Assembly: GCF_000442645.1 (NCBI RefSeq) | Contig: NC_021915.1 | Location: 930,001-994,000 of the forward strand | Source: Corynebacterium maris DSM 45190 | GTDB taxonomy: Bacteria > Actinomycetota > Actinomycetes > Mycobacteriales > Mycobacteriaceae | Direction: 5' to 3' | DNA: 64,000 nt | In this document: piece after piece, positions 17,784 through 26,166 of the stretch | Numbering within the stretch: the stretch's first letter is position 1 | Layout of the letters: every line of letters begins with the position of its first letter | The notes under the pieces: generated by a model | The model's database searches: none | What the model saw: only the letters and a program-made list of their open reading frames with translations | What the model was told of the DNA's origin: nothing | Made by a program: the position numbers and the translations under genes

Positions 17784-20227
17784 TCAGGCTTTTTCGACCT
17801 GGCAGATGGTGGTGTGTTGGGCGTTGCCCTTGGCGATGGGGGAGGGGTGCCAACTGGTCAGAGTGTTGACGGAGGAGCCTTCGTCGACGCCGTCTTTGTT
17901 GGGGTCGAACCAGGAGCCCTGGGGAATCGAGATCACGCCCGGCGCGATGCGCGGAGTGACCCGGGCGATGGAGCGGATCCGGCCGCGGCCGTTGTAGGCG
18001 TAGACCAGATCGTCGTTGGCGATGCCGCGTTCGGCGGCGTCCACGGGGTTCAGCCACAGCACCTGCGGGTGAGCGTCGTCGCGCAGCCAGTCGACGTTGG
18101 CGTAGGAAGAGTGCGTGCGGCCCTTGGTGTGATGCCCGATGCATTGCAGCGGATAGCGCTCGTCGGCACGCGCCGCCAGCGCCCCTTCCCAGGTGTCGAC
18201 TTGTTCCGGCAGGGCGGTGATCCGGTCGCCCGGGATGGTCGGGTCGAATTCCCACTCGTCGGCGATGTCGGCGAGCTGCTGGGAGTAGATCTCGATCTTG
18301 CCTGACGGGGTCGGCAGCGGGTTGTTCTCCGGGTCTGCGCGAAACTCCGCGAGGGGGATGACCGAGTCGGCGGCGCGTTTCCACACACCCATCTCCTTGA
18401 AGTCCTCGTACTCCGGCAGGTCGGGGATCTCTTCCCGCGACTTGTCGAGGGTGTATTTCACCCACTCTTCCTGGGTGCGGCCTTCGGTGAACTGCTCGCG
18501 GACGCCGAAGCGCTCCGCCAGGTCGGCGATGACGTCGTAGATCGGGCGGCAGTCGTAGAGAGGCGCGATCGCTGGCGAGGCCAGGATCGAGTACTCCATG
18601 CTGCCAGCGGAACCCTGCTGAATGACGTCCTCCTGCTCGGCGGTGGAGGCGTCCGGTAAGACGTAGTCGGCGTAGCGGGCGGAGGTGGTCATCTGGATGT
18701 CGGAGACCACGATCAGCTCCGCCTTGGATTCGTCCTGGAGCAAGTCGACGGTGCGGTTGATGTCGCCGTGCTGGTTGGTCAGCGCGTTGCCGCCGTACTG
18801 CCAGATCATCTTGATCGGAACGTCCAGCTTGTCTTTGCCGCGCACGCCGTCGCGCAGCGCGGTCAGCTCGGTGCCCCGGTCGACGGCGTCGGTCCAGCCG
18901 TTGACGGAGATGGCGGTCTCCACCGGGTTCTCGTGCTGGGTGTTGAACGGGTAGACCATCGGCAGGGACGCGGAGGCCTCCCGGCCGCCGGTGCCGCCGC
19001 CGGGGATACCCACCTGTCCGATCAGGGCGGCGAGGGTGAAGATCGCGCGGGCCTGGTTTTCGCCGTTGGCGTGGCGCTGCGGCCCCCAGCCCTGGGTGAT
19101 GGCGCAGGGCTTGGCCAGGGCGATCTCGCGGGCCAGCTGCCGAATCCGGTCGGCGGGCACCCCGGTGAGCGCGGCCGCCCACGCCGGCGTCTTTTCGACG
19201 CCGTCGGCGCCCTTGCCCTCGAGGTAGGAGCGGTAGGAGGAGTGCTCGGGCGCGCCTTCGGGCAGGTGGTCCTCGTCGAAGCCGACGCAGTAGGAGTCGA
19301 GAAACTCTTGGTCGTGGAGCCCTTCGGCGATCATGACGTGGGCCATGCCGGTGACTAGGGCGGCGTCGGTGCCGGGGCGCAGGGCCACCCATTCGTCCCC
19401 GAGTCCCACGGAGGTCTCCGAGTAGCGGGGATCGATGACGATGGTCTTGACGCCGTAATCCTGCTTGATTTTCTGGGTGACGAAGGTTTCTCCGCCGCCC
19501 GACATGCGGGTCTCGAGCGGATTGTTGCCGAACATCACCTGCAGCCGGGCGTTTTTCACGTCGTCGAAGGAGTTCGACGGCGTCCACTCGCCGTAGTGGT
19601 AGGGGTAGGCCCCGGCGATCTGGGCGGAGGAATAGTCGCCGTAATGGTTGAGGTATCCGCCGATGAGGTTCATGAAGCGTGCGAACGGCGTTTCGGCGGG
19701 GGCCAGGAACGCACGACGGTGGCGCCGATGGTGCCGGTGCCGTAGTTGAGGTAGATCGACTCGTTTCCGTAGTCGCGCAGCAGCCGCTTCATCTTGTCGG
19801 CGATCTCGTCGAGGGCCTGCTCCCAGGAAATCTTTTCCCATTCACCGGCGCCGCGCAGCGTGCCGGGCTTGCGCTTCAGCGGGGTCTTGAGCCGGTCGGG
19901 GTTGTAGATGCGGTGGCGGATGGAGCGGCCGCGCACGCAGGCGCGGATCTGTTGGGTGCCGATCTCGTCGTCGCCGGTGTCGTCGGGGAGCACGCGGGTG
20001 ACCGCCCCGTCCTTGACCACGAGCCGCAACGGGCAGCGGGATCCGCAGTTGACGGTGCAGGCGGACCACACGATTTTTTCGCCGGACGCGTCACTGGCGG
20101 CGGCCGCTTGGGCGGGGCCGACGCCGGGTTCACCGGCGAAGACGCCTGAACTGACCAGGGCAGTGGTCGCGCCGGTGGCGGCGGTCCAGGCGAGGAAGGA
20201 ACGTCTGTTGACGGTGAAGTCGCTCAT
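17784..20227 (-). pseudogene. dmsA: DMSO-reductase-type molybdopterin subunit DmsA, single frameshift
   Basis: Catalytic subunit that would reduce DMSO or a similar S-/N-oxide. The first frame (ATG 20225-20227, 185 codons, stop at 19670) has a Tat signal NRRSFLAWTAATGATT, a 4Fe-4S motif CTVNCGSRC...ACVRGRS and the start of the molybdopterin fold. Homology then continues in another frame from PAETPFARFMNLIGGY to 17784. The switch falls at a G run on the + strand (19698-19702, five G); one more G would restore a single ~813-residue protein. Everything else is intact and the downstream genes look functional, so sequencing error, phase variation and real inactivation are all possible. Confidence 0.85.
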
Positions 20228-20277
20228 GTGTCCACACAACCTTTTCTGCAGGGGCGGCTGAATGCTTGTGAACGACA

Positions 20278-20306
20278 ACCTTAAGCAGTCATTGGTTTTA
20301 GTGCAA
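20278..20306 (-). promoter_or_regulatory. candidate promoter of the dms operon
   Basis: On the minus strand TTGCAC (20306-20301) and TAAGGT (20283-20278) are separated by 17 bases, about 50 bases upstream of the dmsA ATG, which has an AAAAGG ribosome-binding site. The rest of the 285-base gap to the SUFU gene is less GC-rich than its surroundings and holds a small palindrome CCCCTGCCAGGGG (20357-20369); no recognised oxygen-regulator site was found by eye. Confidence 0.35.
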
Positions 20307-20512
20307 AGGTGAAATAGGGGTTGCTTATCCATTTAAAACGGGCGTACGGTTTTGCGCCCCTGCCAGGGGGTTTGCTCTGTGGTGCTCTTATTGTGCCGTT
20401 GAGCTGGGGCTACCTCTAGGGGGCCGTGAGGTGCACTTATGGGGTGCTGCTACAAGTTTGAACCCTCTGATAGGGGCCGCGAATAGTACGTACGTCTGGT
20501 TTAGGGCAAACA

Positions 20513-21586
20513 TCACATCATTTTAGGGTGTGGGTCGGCCTCGATCACCTCGATCGTGACGTTGACTGTCGTCAATTCATATGTTCCGGGGGAGGCGTCC
20601 AGGCGGGCGCGGATCTCATCCGAGACGGTACGGGTGACCTCGATGAGGCCGTCGCCGGCAGGATCCACAGACGCCCGGGGCGTGTCCTGGGCGGGCAGAA
20701 ACCGCACCGCCGGGCCCGGCCCGACGAGCGTGAACTCGCGCTCGAATCCCAGGCGGGTGCGTTGCGCCGACAGCACGGCCTCCACCGCGACGGGCCCCAT
20801 CGCCAGCCGCAACCGCCCGTCGACGTACTTCTGCTCCAACCGGTCGGCGACGCCGTGCGAGGTGGAGGACCCCTCCTTCGCCGTGCCCTCGTCGATCCGG
20901 GTGGCCAGGCGAGCGTGGGCACGCAGGCTGGGTCGGCCCACGACAGTGACTCCCAGAGGGTAGGCCCCGGTGAGCAGGTCGATGAATTTCTCTGTCCGCC
21001 ACCCCAGCGCATCCCGCAGGTCGCGGGCGGTGATCCCGATCAACTGGTTGAACACCACGGTTCCGGCGGAGCGGTTCGAGGAGGTCAGCGCCGGGTCCGG
21101 TGAAAACACCGCCGCCGTCAACGGCTCCGTCCCGCCGCCGGGTTCTTCCTCGCCGGCGATCGGCCCCTGCATGTCCAGATGATGATTCGGCAAGATGGGG
21201 TGGCCGTGGTCGGCGACGTAATTGGCCAGGTAGGTCAACAGGTCCACCGGCCACAGCGGGGGAGTGCCCGTGCCGTCTGTGCTGGCTGCGACCCGCATGG
21301 TCAACTCCACTCCCTGGCTGGCCGGCGCGTCCGAGAGCCCCCGGGTGACGTAGTGCCAGTGGGGCGCGGCGCCGCCGACCGGCTCCGGCACGGCGTAGGC
21401 CAGCACGTCCTCCACCACACCGGCGGGGACGGGCAGGCGGAATCCCTCCTGCCCGGGGTAGCGGTCGCGCAGGGAAAGCAGGATGAACTCCCTGCGTTTG
21501 TCCGCGTTGCTCTGCTCCTCGGGCACGCTGGGCGTAGGCTTCGGAAGGGCTGTGTCGCGGCGAAGAAGACGATCGAGGAATCCCAT
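20513..21586 (-). CDS. suppressor-of-fused (SUFU) domain protein
   Basis: A 357-residue soluble protein. Residues ~55-200 (APHWHYVTRGLSD...GVELTMRV...WPVDLLTYLANYV) match the SUFU fold seen in many bacterial proteins; the remaining ~150 residues form a second domain without a name I can give. Bacterial SUFU proteins are often listed as immunity or regulatory modules, but none is proven here: there is no toxin gene beside it. The gene stands alone between the divergent Bax-inhibitor-like gene and the dms promoter region. Confidence 0.7.
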   Translation of the reverse strand: MGFLDRLLRRDTALPKPTPSVPEEQSNADKRREFILLSLRDRYPGQEGFRLPVPAGVVEDVLAYAVPEPVGGAAPHWHYVTRGLSDAPASQGVELTMRVAASTDGTGTPPLWPVDLLTYLANYVADHGHPILPNHHLDMQGPIAGEEEPGGGTEPLTAAVFSPDPALTSSNRSAGTVVFNQLIGITARDLRDALGWRTEKFIDLLTGAYPLGVTVVGRPSLRAHARLATRIDEGTAKEGSSTSHGVADRLEQKYVDGRLRLAMGPVAVEAVLSAQRTRLGFEREFTLVGPGPAVRFLPAQDTPRASVDPAGDGLIEVTRTVSDEIRARLDASPGTYELTTVNVTIEVIEADPHPKMM

Positions 21587-21756
21587 GAGCCAATCTTACG
21601 GCCCACGGATCACTGACTCGAGAACGGGAACAATCATCCGCCCAGTACCGTTGTACCTTTGTACGTGTCCGGCTCATAGAATTTCTCTGTGATCGCTCGT
21701 GGTCCCTATGGACCATATGACTCATTTACGCATACGGAAAGGAACCGAGGTTTTTC

Positions 21757-22560
21757 ATGAACAGCAATAACCCGGTGCTCACACGAATCGTCGACGACGG
21801 CCACAGTCGACAGGGCTACCAGGACCCCTACGCCGGTTACGGACGGGGCGGGGCCCCGACGCAGACCACGGACCGCCCCATGACGGTCGATGACGTGGTC
21901 ACCAAGACCGGCATCACCTTGGGCGTGCTCGTGGCCTTCGCCCTGGTCACTTTCGGCGTGTCCACGGTCAACATGGGCCTGGCCATGCTGCTGACCATCG
22001 GCGGCGGCATCGCGGCCTTCATCACCGTCTTGGTCAGCGTCTTCACCCGCAAGTATGGCTCCCGCACCGTGACCTTGCTGTACGCGGCGCTGCAGGGCCT
22101 CTTCCTCGGCGGCTTCTCCCTGCTGGTTTCTGGCTGGGCGGTCGGCGACGCCGACGCCGGCGCGCTGATCGGCCAGGCCATCCTGGGCACCGTGGGCGTG
22201 TTCGTCGGCATGCTGGTCGTCTACAAGACCGGCGCCATCCGGGTCACGCCGAAGTTCACCCGCTTCATCACCGCCGCCATCATCGGCGTCGCCGTCCTGG
22301 CGCTGGGCAACCTGCTGCTGGCCATCTTCACCGACGCGAACCCGCTGCGTGGCGGCGGCACCCTGGCGATCATCTTCTCGCTGGTTTGCATCGTGCTGGC
22401 GGCACTGAGCTTCCTGCAGGACTTCGACGAGGCCGACAAGATGATCCGCGCCGGCGCCCCCTCCACGATGGCCTGGGGCATCGCCCTCGGCCTGACCGTC
22501 ACCCTCGTGTGGCTCTACACCGAGATCCTGCGTCTGCTGAGCTACTTCCAGCGCGACTAG
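21757..22560 (+). CDS. Bax inhibitor-1 / YccA-like membrane protein
   Basis: A 267-residue inner-membrane protein with a ~60-residue hydrophilic Gly/Tyr-rich N terminus (YQDPYAGYGRGG) and about seven transmembrane helices. Segments TVTLLYAALQGLFLGGFS and AALSFLQDFDEADKMI match the actinobacterial Bax1-I family, whose function in bacteria is unclear (possibly ion leak or membrane protein quality control). GGAAAGGAACC lies upstream of the ATG. A strong bidirectional terminator follows. Confidence 0.82.
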   Translation: MNSNNPVLTRIVDDGHSRQGYQDPYAGYGRGGAPTQTTDRPMTVDDVVTKTGITLGVLVAFALVTFGVSTVNMGLAMLLTIGGGIAAFITVLVSVFTRKYGSRTVTLLYAALQGLFLGGFSLLVSGWAVGDADAGALIGQAILGTVGVFVGMLVVYKTGAIRVTPKFTRFITAAIIGVAVLALGNLLLAIFTDANPLRGGGTLAIIFSLVCIVLAALSFLQDFDEADKMIRAGAPSTMAWGIALGLTVTLVWLYTEILRLLSYFQRD

Positions 22561-22585
22561 GCTCTCCCGTCTCCTCGTAGACCAC

Positions 22586-22642
22586 AAAGAACTCGGGCCC
22601 TTCCCCGCCGGTCATCGGTGGGAAGAAGGGCCCGAGTTCTTT
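22586..22642. terminator. bidirectional terminator
   Basis: An 18-base perfect stem, with arms 22586-22603 (starting AAAGAACTCGGGCCC) and 22625-22642, encloses a 21-base loop and is flanked by A and T runs. It separates two convergent genes and can serve both. Confidence 0.88.
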
Positions 22643-22653
22643 AAGCTGGGATG

Positions 22654-23136
22654 CTACTGGACGACCTCAGCGCCGTCGACGGTGATCGTGGTGAACACCA
22701 TGCCCTCGTCGGTCTCCTCCGCGGAAGACAGGACGACCTCGGAGACTGCCCCGGTGGTCTGGTTGGTGCCGGTGCCGGTCGCCTCGTCCTCGTCCCACGC
22801 AGACCAGGTGATGGCGGTGACGGCGTTGGCAGGGTTGGCGCAGTCCAGGGTCACCTGCTCCGGCTCCTGCTCCGGGACGCTGACGCAGTCGATGAAGGAG
22901 ACCTCCGAAACGGCTGCGGCGGCCGTAGTCTCGGTCTCTGCGGTAGTGGTTTCCGTGCCGGTGGTCTCAGCGGCGGAGTCCACGCCCACGGTGTCGGCGT
23001 CCTGCTCGAGGGCGGTGTCGACCTTCTCCGTGGACGGGTTCTCGAGCTGGGGCGAGCACGCCGCCAGCGCGAAACCGGCCAGGGAAGCCGCGGCGACGGC
23101 GGCGAGGGAACGGGAGTAACGGGAAATCTGAGACAA
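22654..23136 (-). CDS. secreted lipoprotein, Thr/Glu-rich
   Basis: A 160-residue precursor with a type II signal peptide (lipobox LAAC), so the mature protein should be lipid-anchored outside the membrane. A low-complexity spacer (TTGTETTTAETETTAAAA) leads to a small C-terminal domain with two Cys (FIDC, LDCANPANAVTAITW). The likely start is TTG at 23136, with AAAGGA about eleven bases upstream; no ATG is available nearby. Function unknown. It lies downstream of greA on the same strand. Confidence 0.75.
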   Translation of the reverse strand: MSQISRYSRSLAAVAAASLAGFALAACSPQLENPSTEKVDTALEQDADTVGVDSAAETTGTETTTAETETTAAAAVSEVSFIDCVSVPEQEPEQVTLDCANPANAVTAITWSAWDEDEATGTGTNQTTGAVSEVVLSSAEETDEGMVFTTITVDGAEVVQ

Positions 23137-23182
23137 CGCAGTCAGTCCTTTGGGTAGTCAGTGCTGGAATCGTGCTCCGCAG

Positions 23183-23704
23183 CTACTTCGCGCGCGGAGT
23201 AGCCGCCTTGGCCGAGTCGTACGGAGCGGCGTCCACGAGGGTCACCGAGATGGTGGCCCCGCTCGGGGCGGTGTACTCGCGGGTTTCGCCCGCGTGGGCG
23301 CCGAGCACGGCGGCGCCCAGCGGCGACTGCTCCGAGTAGGTTTCCAGATCTTCGTTGTCGATCGACGCCGCGCGGGTGCCGATCAGGAAGGTTTCCTTGT
23401 CGTTCTCGTCGCCGTTGTAGTAGACGTGCACCACGGAGCCGACGACGGCGACGCCCTCGACGACGGCGGTGCGTTCGGTGGTGGAGTTGGCCAGGACCTC
23501 GGAGATCTGCTTGATCCGGGCCTCTTCCTGATCCTGCTGCTCGCGGGCGGCGTCGTAGCCCGCGTTCTCCTTGAGGTCGCCCTCTTCGCGGCGCTCATTG
23601 ATCTCGGCGGCGACGGCGGGGCGGTTATCGATCAGTTCCTGCAGCTCAGCCTCGAGCTTCGCCTTCATTTCCGGGGTGATGTACTGCTTCTGGGGTTCAG
23701 CCAT
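23183..23704 (-). CDS. greA: transcription elongation factor GreA
   Basis: Binds the RNA polymerase secondary channel and stimulates cleavage of backtracked RNA. In 173 residues the N-terminal coiled coil carries the acidic tip (REEGDLKENAGYDAA) and the C-terminal FKBP-like domain has the SPLGAAVLG motif. A longer upstream gap (222 bases) holds a possible minus-strand -10 (TATGCT near 23880). Neighbouring DUF4307 and mca reproduce the mycobacterial greA-Rv1081c-mca order. Confidence 0.96.
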   Translation of the reverse strand: MAEPQKQYITPEMKAKLEAELQELIDNRPAVAAEINERREEGDLKENAGYDAAREQQDQEEARIKQISEVLANSTTERTAVVEGVAVVGSVVHVYYNGDENDKETFLIGTRAASIDNEDLETYSEQSPLGAAVLGAHAGETREYTAPSGATISVTLVDAAPYDSAKAATPRAK

Positions 23705-23926
23705 GAATTAACGCAACCTTCTTTAAAGTCAAGACCACTCGGCGGCCGGCAGCCGGGACAACACGGCCCCACCGCACCGCCGACGATGTCGGATCACTGT
23801 CGTCAGCTCCCAGCCGATTGAAACGCGGGTGAAAATCACCCGACGGCCAGCGGAGGTATTCTCCGGCGAATTTTAGCATAACGACGAGTCGCTGACCGTC
23901 ACCGCCCAACCGGGCGGGGGCAGGGG

Positions 23927-24391
23927 TCACCGGGCGAGGTAGGTGGGGTCCTCCACGTCCATGTATGCCGGAATAGCCGTCGAGCAACCGTATACGCCAC
24001 CGGAAACGGGGTAGTCTCGGGTCGGGAGATCGACTTCGACGCGGGTCTGCTCTTCGCCCCCGGCGGGAAGGATCACCTCGCGGCGCCCGACTTCCGCCAT
24101 CGCGTAGTTCAAGGCGGTGACGATGCAGTAAGAAGGTTCGGAGGGGTCGTCGCGGGAGATGTCCACCCACAGGCGCATCGTGTCGTCGTCCTGACGTTCG
24201 TAGGTCACCAGGGAGGCGGAGACGGGCACGGACCCCCGTTGTTGGATCGTGCGGGCCACGAAGCCGACGACCACGACTAAGGCGATGACGAGGATGACCG
24301 CGAGGATCTTTCCGCCGATGCCGGAAGGCTTGGAATCGTCGTCCTTTTTCCCGTAGCGCTGTACAGGGCGGGCGGAATGGGGGGAGGACAT
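23927..24391 (-). CDS. DUF4307 membrane protein
   Basis: A 154-residue protein with a cytoplasmic tail (SARPVQRYGKKDDD), one transmembrane helix (about 28-48) and an extracytoplasmic beta-rich domain with two cysteines (YCIVTALNYA and VYGCSTA) that could form a disulfide. This matches DUF4307, conserved between greA and mca in Corynebacteriales. Start MSSPHSARP was chosen because the ATG follows a GAGG-like region and relatives begin there; the longer frame adds an Arg-rich run with no sense. Divergent from mca; role unknown. Confidence 0.8.
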   Translation of the reverse strand: MSSPHSARPVQRYGKKDDDSKPSGIGGKILAVILVIALVVVVGFVARTIQQRGSVPVSASLVTYERQDDDTMRLWVDISRDDPSEPSYCIVTALNYAMAEVGRREVILPAGGEEQTRVEVDLPTRDYPVSGGVYGCSTAIPAYMDVEDPTYLAR

Positions 24392-24625
24392 CGGCAACCT
24401 CAGAAGTCTTCGCAATATTAGGGGACGGGCGTGGGTCCGCCGGCGGGCAAGACGGATCAGCACTAACGGGACATCTTAACCCGTCACTCACCGAAACGAT
24501 ATTGCCAGGACGGCCGGTATGTTCATTAAGATGGAATGGGACTATTGTTGACCATGACTGTTTGCCGCCGCTCGGCGCAGCACCGAGGGGAGAGGTTCCC
24601 TCCGTGTGTCTCGGCGGCGGACGCA

Positions 24626-25564
24626 ATGAATCTGAGTGAGGATGACAAGAATTTGAGCGGCTACCGGCTTTTGGCCATTCACGCACACCCTGACGACGAA
24701 TCTTCGAAGGGCGCCGCGACCATGGCGAAATACGTGGCCGAGGGGAATGAAGCGCTCGTGCTGACCTGCACGGGCGGCGAGCGCGGCGACATTTTGAACC
24801 CCGCCATGGACAAGCCGGGCGTGGTGGAGAACATGATTGCGCTGCGCCGTGAAGAAATGGCCACGGCCGCCGCCGCGCTCGGGGTGGATCACCGGTGGCT
24901 GGGCTACATCGATTCCGGCTTGCCGCAGGGCGACCCGCTGCCGCCGCTGCCGGAAGGCTGCTTCGCGCTCGTCGACGGCCTCGAGGTTGCGAAAGAGCTG
25001 GTCAAGATCATTCGTGAGATGCGTCCGCACGCCATCATCACCTATGACGAAAACGGCGGTTACCCGCATCCGGACCACCTGAAGGTCCACGAAGCGTCGA
25101 TGATCGCGTGGGACCGCGCCGGCGACCCGGATTTCGCGCCCGAGCTCGGTGAGCCCTGGACCCCGTTGAAGCTCTACTACACGCACGGTTTCGTCTACCA
25201 GCGCATGAAGCTCTTCCACGATGACCTCGTCGCCGCCGGCAAGACCAGCCCGTACGCGCCGATGATGGCGCGCTGGGAGGCGAACAAGGCCGACATCATG
25301 GCGCGCGTGACCACCCAGGTCGAGTGCTCCGAGTTCTTCCCCCACCGCGACGCCGCCCTGCGTGCGCACGCCACCCAGATTGACCCGGCCGGCGCGTTCC
25401 TGGCCACCTCCGCAGAGGTGCAGGCGAAGCTGTGGCCGACCGAGGAGTTCGAGCTCGCCCGCACCCGGGTGTCCTCCGAACTGCCGGAAGACGACCTTTT
25501 CGCCGGCATCGGCGACCCGGCCGAGGCGGACCAGAACAACGCCGCCGTGTTCTCCAAGAACTAG
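24626..25564 (+). CDS. mca: mycothiol S-conjugate amidase Mca
   Basis: Zinc amidase that cleaves mycothiol S-conjugates into a mercapturic acid and glucosaminyl-inositol, detoxifying electrophiles and drugs; cytosolic. The 312 residues carry the LmbE/PIG-L zinc motif HAHPDDE (19-25), a second histidine motif PHPDHLKVH, and a long Mca-type C-terminal region that MshB lacks. Start ATG 24626 was chosen because family similarity begins there; the upstream 30 residues of the frame look unnatural. A strong marker of mycothiol-making Actinobacteria. Confidence 0.93.
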   Translation: MNLSEDDKNLSGYRLLAIHAHPDDESSKGAATMAKYVAEGNEALVLTCTGGERGDILNPAMDKPGVVENMIALRREEMATAAAALGVDHRWLGYIDSGLPQGDPLPPLPEGCFALVDGLEVAKELVKIIREMRPHAIITYDENGGYPHPDHLKVHEASMIAWDRAGDPDFAPELGEPWTPLKLYYTHGFVYQRMKLFHDDLVAAGKTSPYAPMMARWEANKADIMARVTTQVECSEFFPHRDAALRAHATQIDPAGAFLATSAEVQAKLWPTEEFELARTRVSSELPEDDLFAGIGDPAEADQNNAAVFSKN

Positions 25565-25603
25565 CCACAACCACATACCAGCCAGCGAGGAAGCACTCCT
25601 ATC

Positions 25604-25933
25604 ATGACCATTCTCAGTTCGGCCGCAGCCACCGTCACGGCGGCGTCCGCCCACCTCAACGCCGCCGCCACCGCGGTTGTGGCGCAGGGGCCGACCGACG
25701 GGCCGGTGGGACCGGAATTCGGCAAGGCCGCGCCCATCGGCCTGCTCGTGCTCGTGCTGCTGCTCGTCGCGGTGCTGTCGCTGGGCTGGGCCTTCTACCG
25801 CCGCCACCGCACCTTCCGCCGCCGCCAGCTCTTCGCTGAGGCGCACGGCCTCGACGTCTTTGACGCCGAGGCCGTGGATGAGGCGATGCGCGAGGCGGGG
25901 GTGTGGGACCGCCGCCAGAAGCGCTTTGTGTAA
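25604..25933 (+). CDS. small single-span membrane protein downstream of mca
   Basis: 109 residues: an Ala/Thr-rich exported segment, one transmembrane helix (about 45-66), then a basic cytoplasmic tail (YRRHRTFRRRQLF) ending in an acidic amphipathic stretch. A similar small membrane gene follows mca in mycobacteria (Rv1083). The stop lies 21 bases before the aroF leader peptide. Function unknown; possibly co-transcribed with mca (39-base gap). Confidence 0.68.
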   Translation: MTILSSAAATVTAASAHLNAAATAVVAQGPTDGPVGPEFGKAAPIGLLVLVLLLVAVLSLGWAFYRRHRTFRRRQLFAEAHGLDVFDAEAVDEAMREAGVWDRRQKRFV

Positions 25934-25954
25934 ACACGTGTTATAGTTCTGCAC

Positions 25955-26029
25955 ATGTTCGCTCCGCGATTTTATTTTGGTGAGGCTCCGGGACACAGAT
26001 TCCCCCGCCTCGCCGTTTCGCGTGCCTGA
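25955..26029 (+). CDS. aroF leader peptide (Phe/Tyr-rich)
   Basis: A 24-residue open frame beginning MFAPRFYFGEAPGH and ending SRA, too short for routine gene calling. Three of its first eight residues after Met are aromatic-pathway products, with consecutive Phe-Tyr-Phe codons at 25970-25978. It sits upstream of DAHP synthase and of a hairpin with a T run, the layout of ribosome-mediated attenuation. A Phe-responsive leader upstream of aroF has been described in C. glutamicum (aroR), as I recall. A clear ribosome-binding site is not visible; the transcript may be nearly leaderless. Confidence 0.75.
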   Translation: MFAPRFYFGEAPGHRFPRLAVSRA

Positions 26030-26056
26030 CGCGACAACGACGAACATCCCGGAGCC
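25984..26056 (+). promoter_or_regulatory. long-range pairing arms of the aroF attenuator
   Basis: GGCTCCGGGA (25984-25993), inside leader codons 10-13, is perfectly complementary to TCCCGGAGCC (26047-26056), directly upstream of the terminator. A ribosome stalled on the Phe-Tyr-Phe codons would cover the left arm and release the right arm. Between them a second hairpin (TCGCGT/ACGCGA, 26018-26034) spans the leader stop codon. Which pairings exclude each other was not computed. Confidence 0.6.
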
Positions 26057-26057
26057 C

Positions 26058-26099
26058 AGCAGCACCTGACCACTCATCTGGTCCAGGGGCTGCTTTTTT
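26058..26099 (+). terminator. aroF attenuator terminator hairpin
   Basis: AGCAGC...CCTG...CCA (26058 onward) pairs with TGG...CCAGG...GCTGCT (to 26094), followed by TTTTTT. It ends 67 bases before the aroF ATG, so transcription must read through it to reach the gene, as expected for an attenuator. Confidence 0.78.
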
Positions 26100-26166
26100 A
26101 TTTCCGGTTTCACTTCCACACCCCAGCAGCACCTATCCGAACACTTCCCAGAAAGGCAGAGACACC

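Noticed and set aside
19670..20227. Short Tat-signal protein as an independent gene rather than part of DmsA
   Set aside because: Its end is abrupt and out of family, and the continuing DmsA homology begins exactly at the G run in the other frame.
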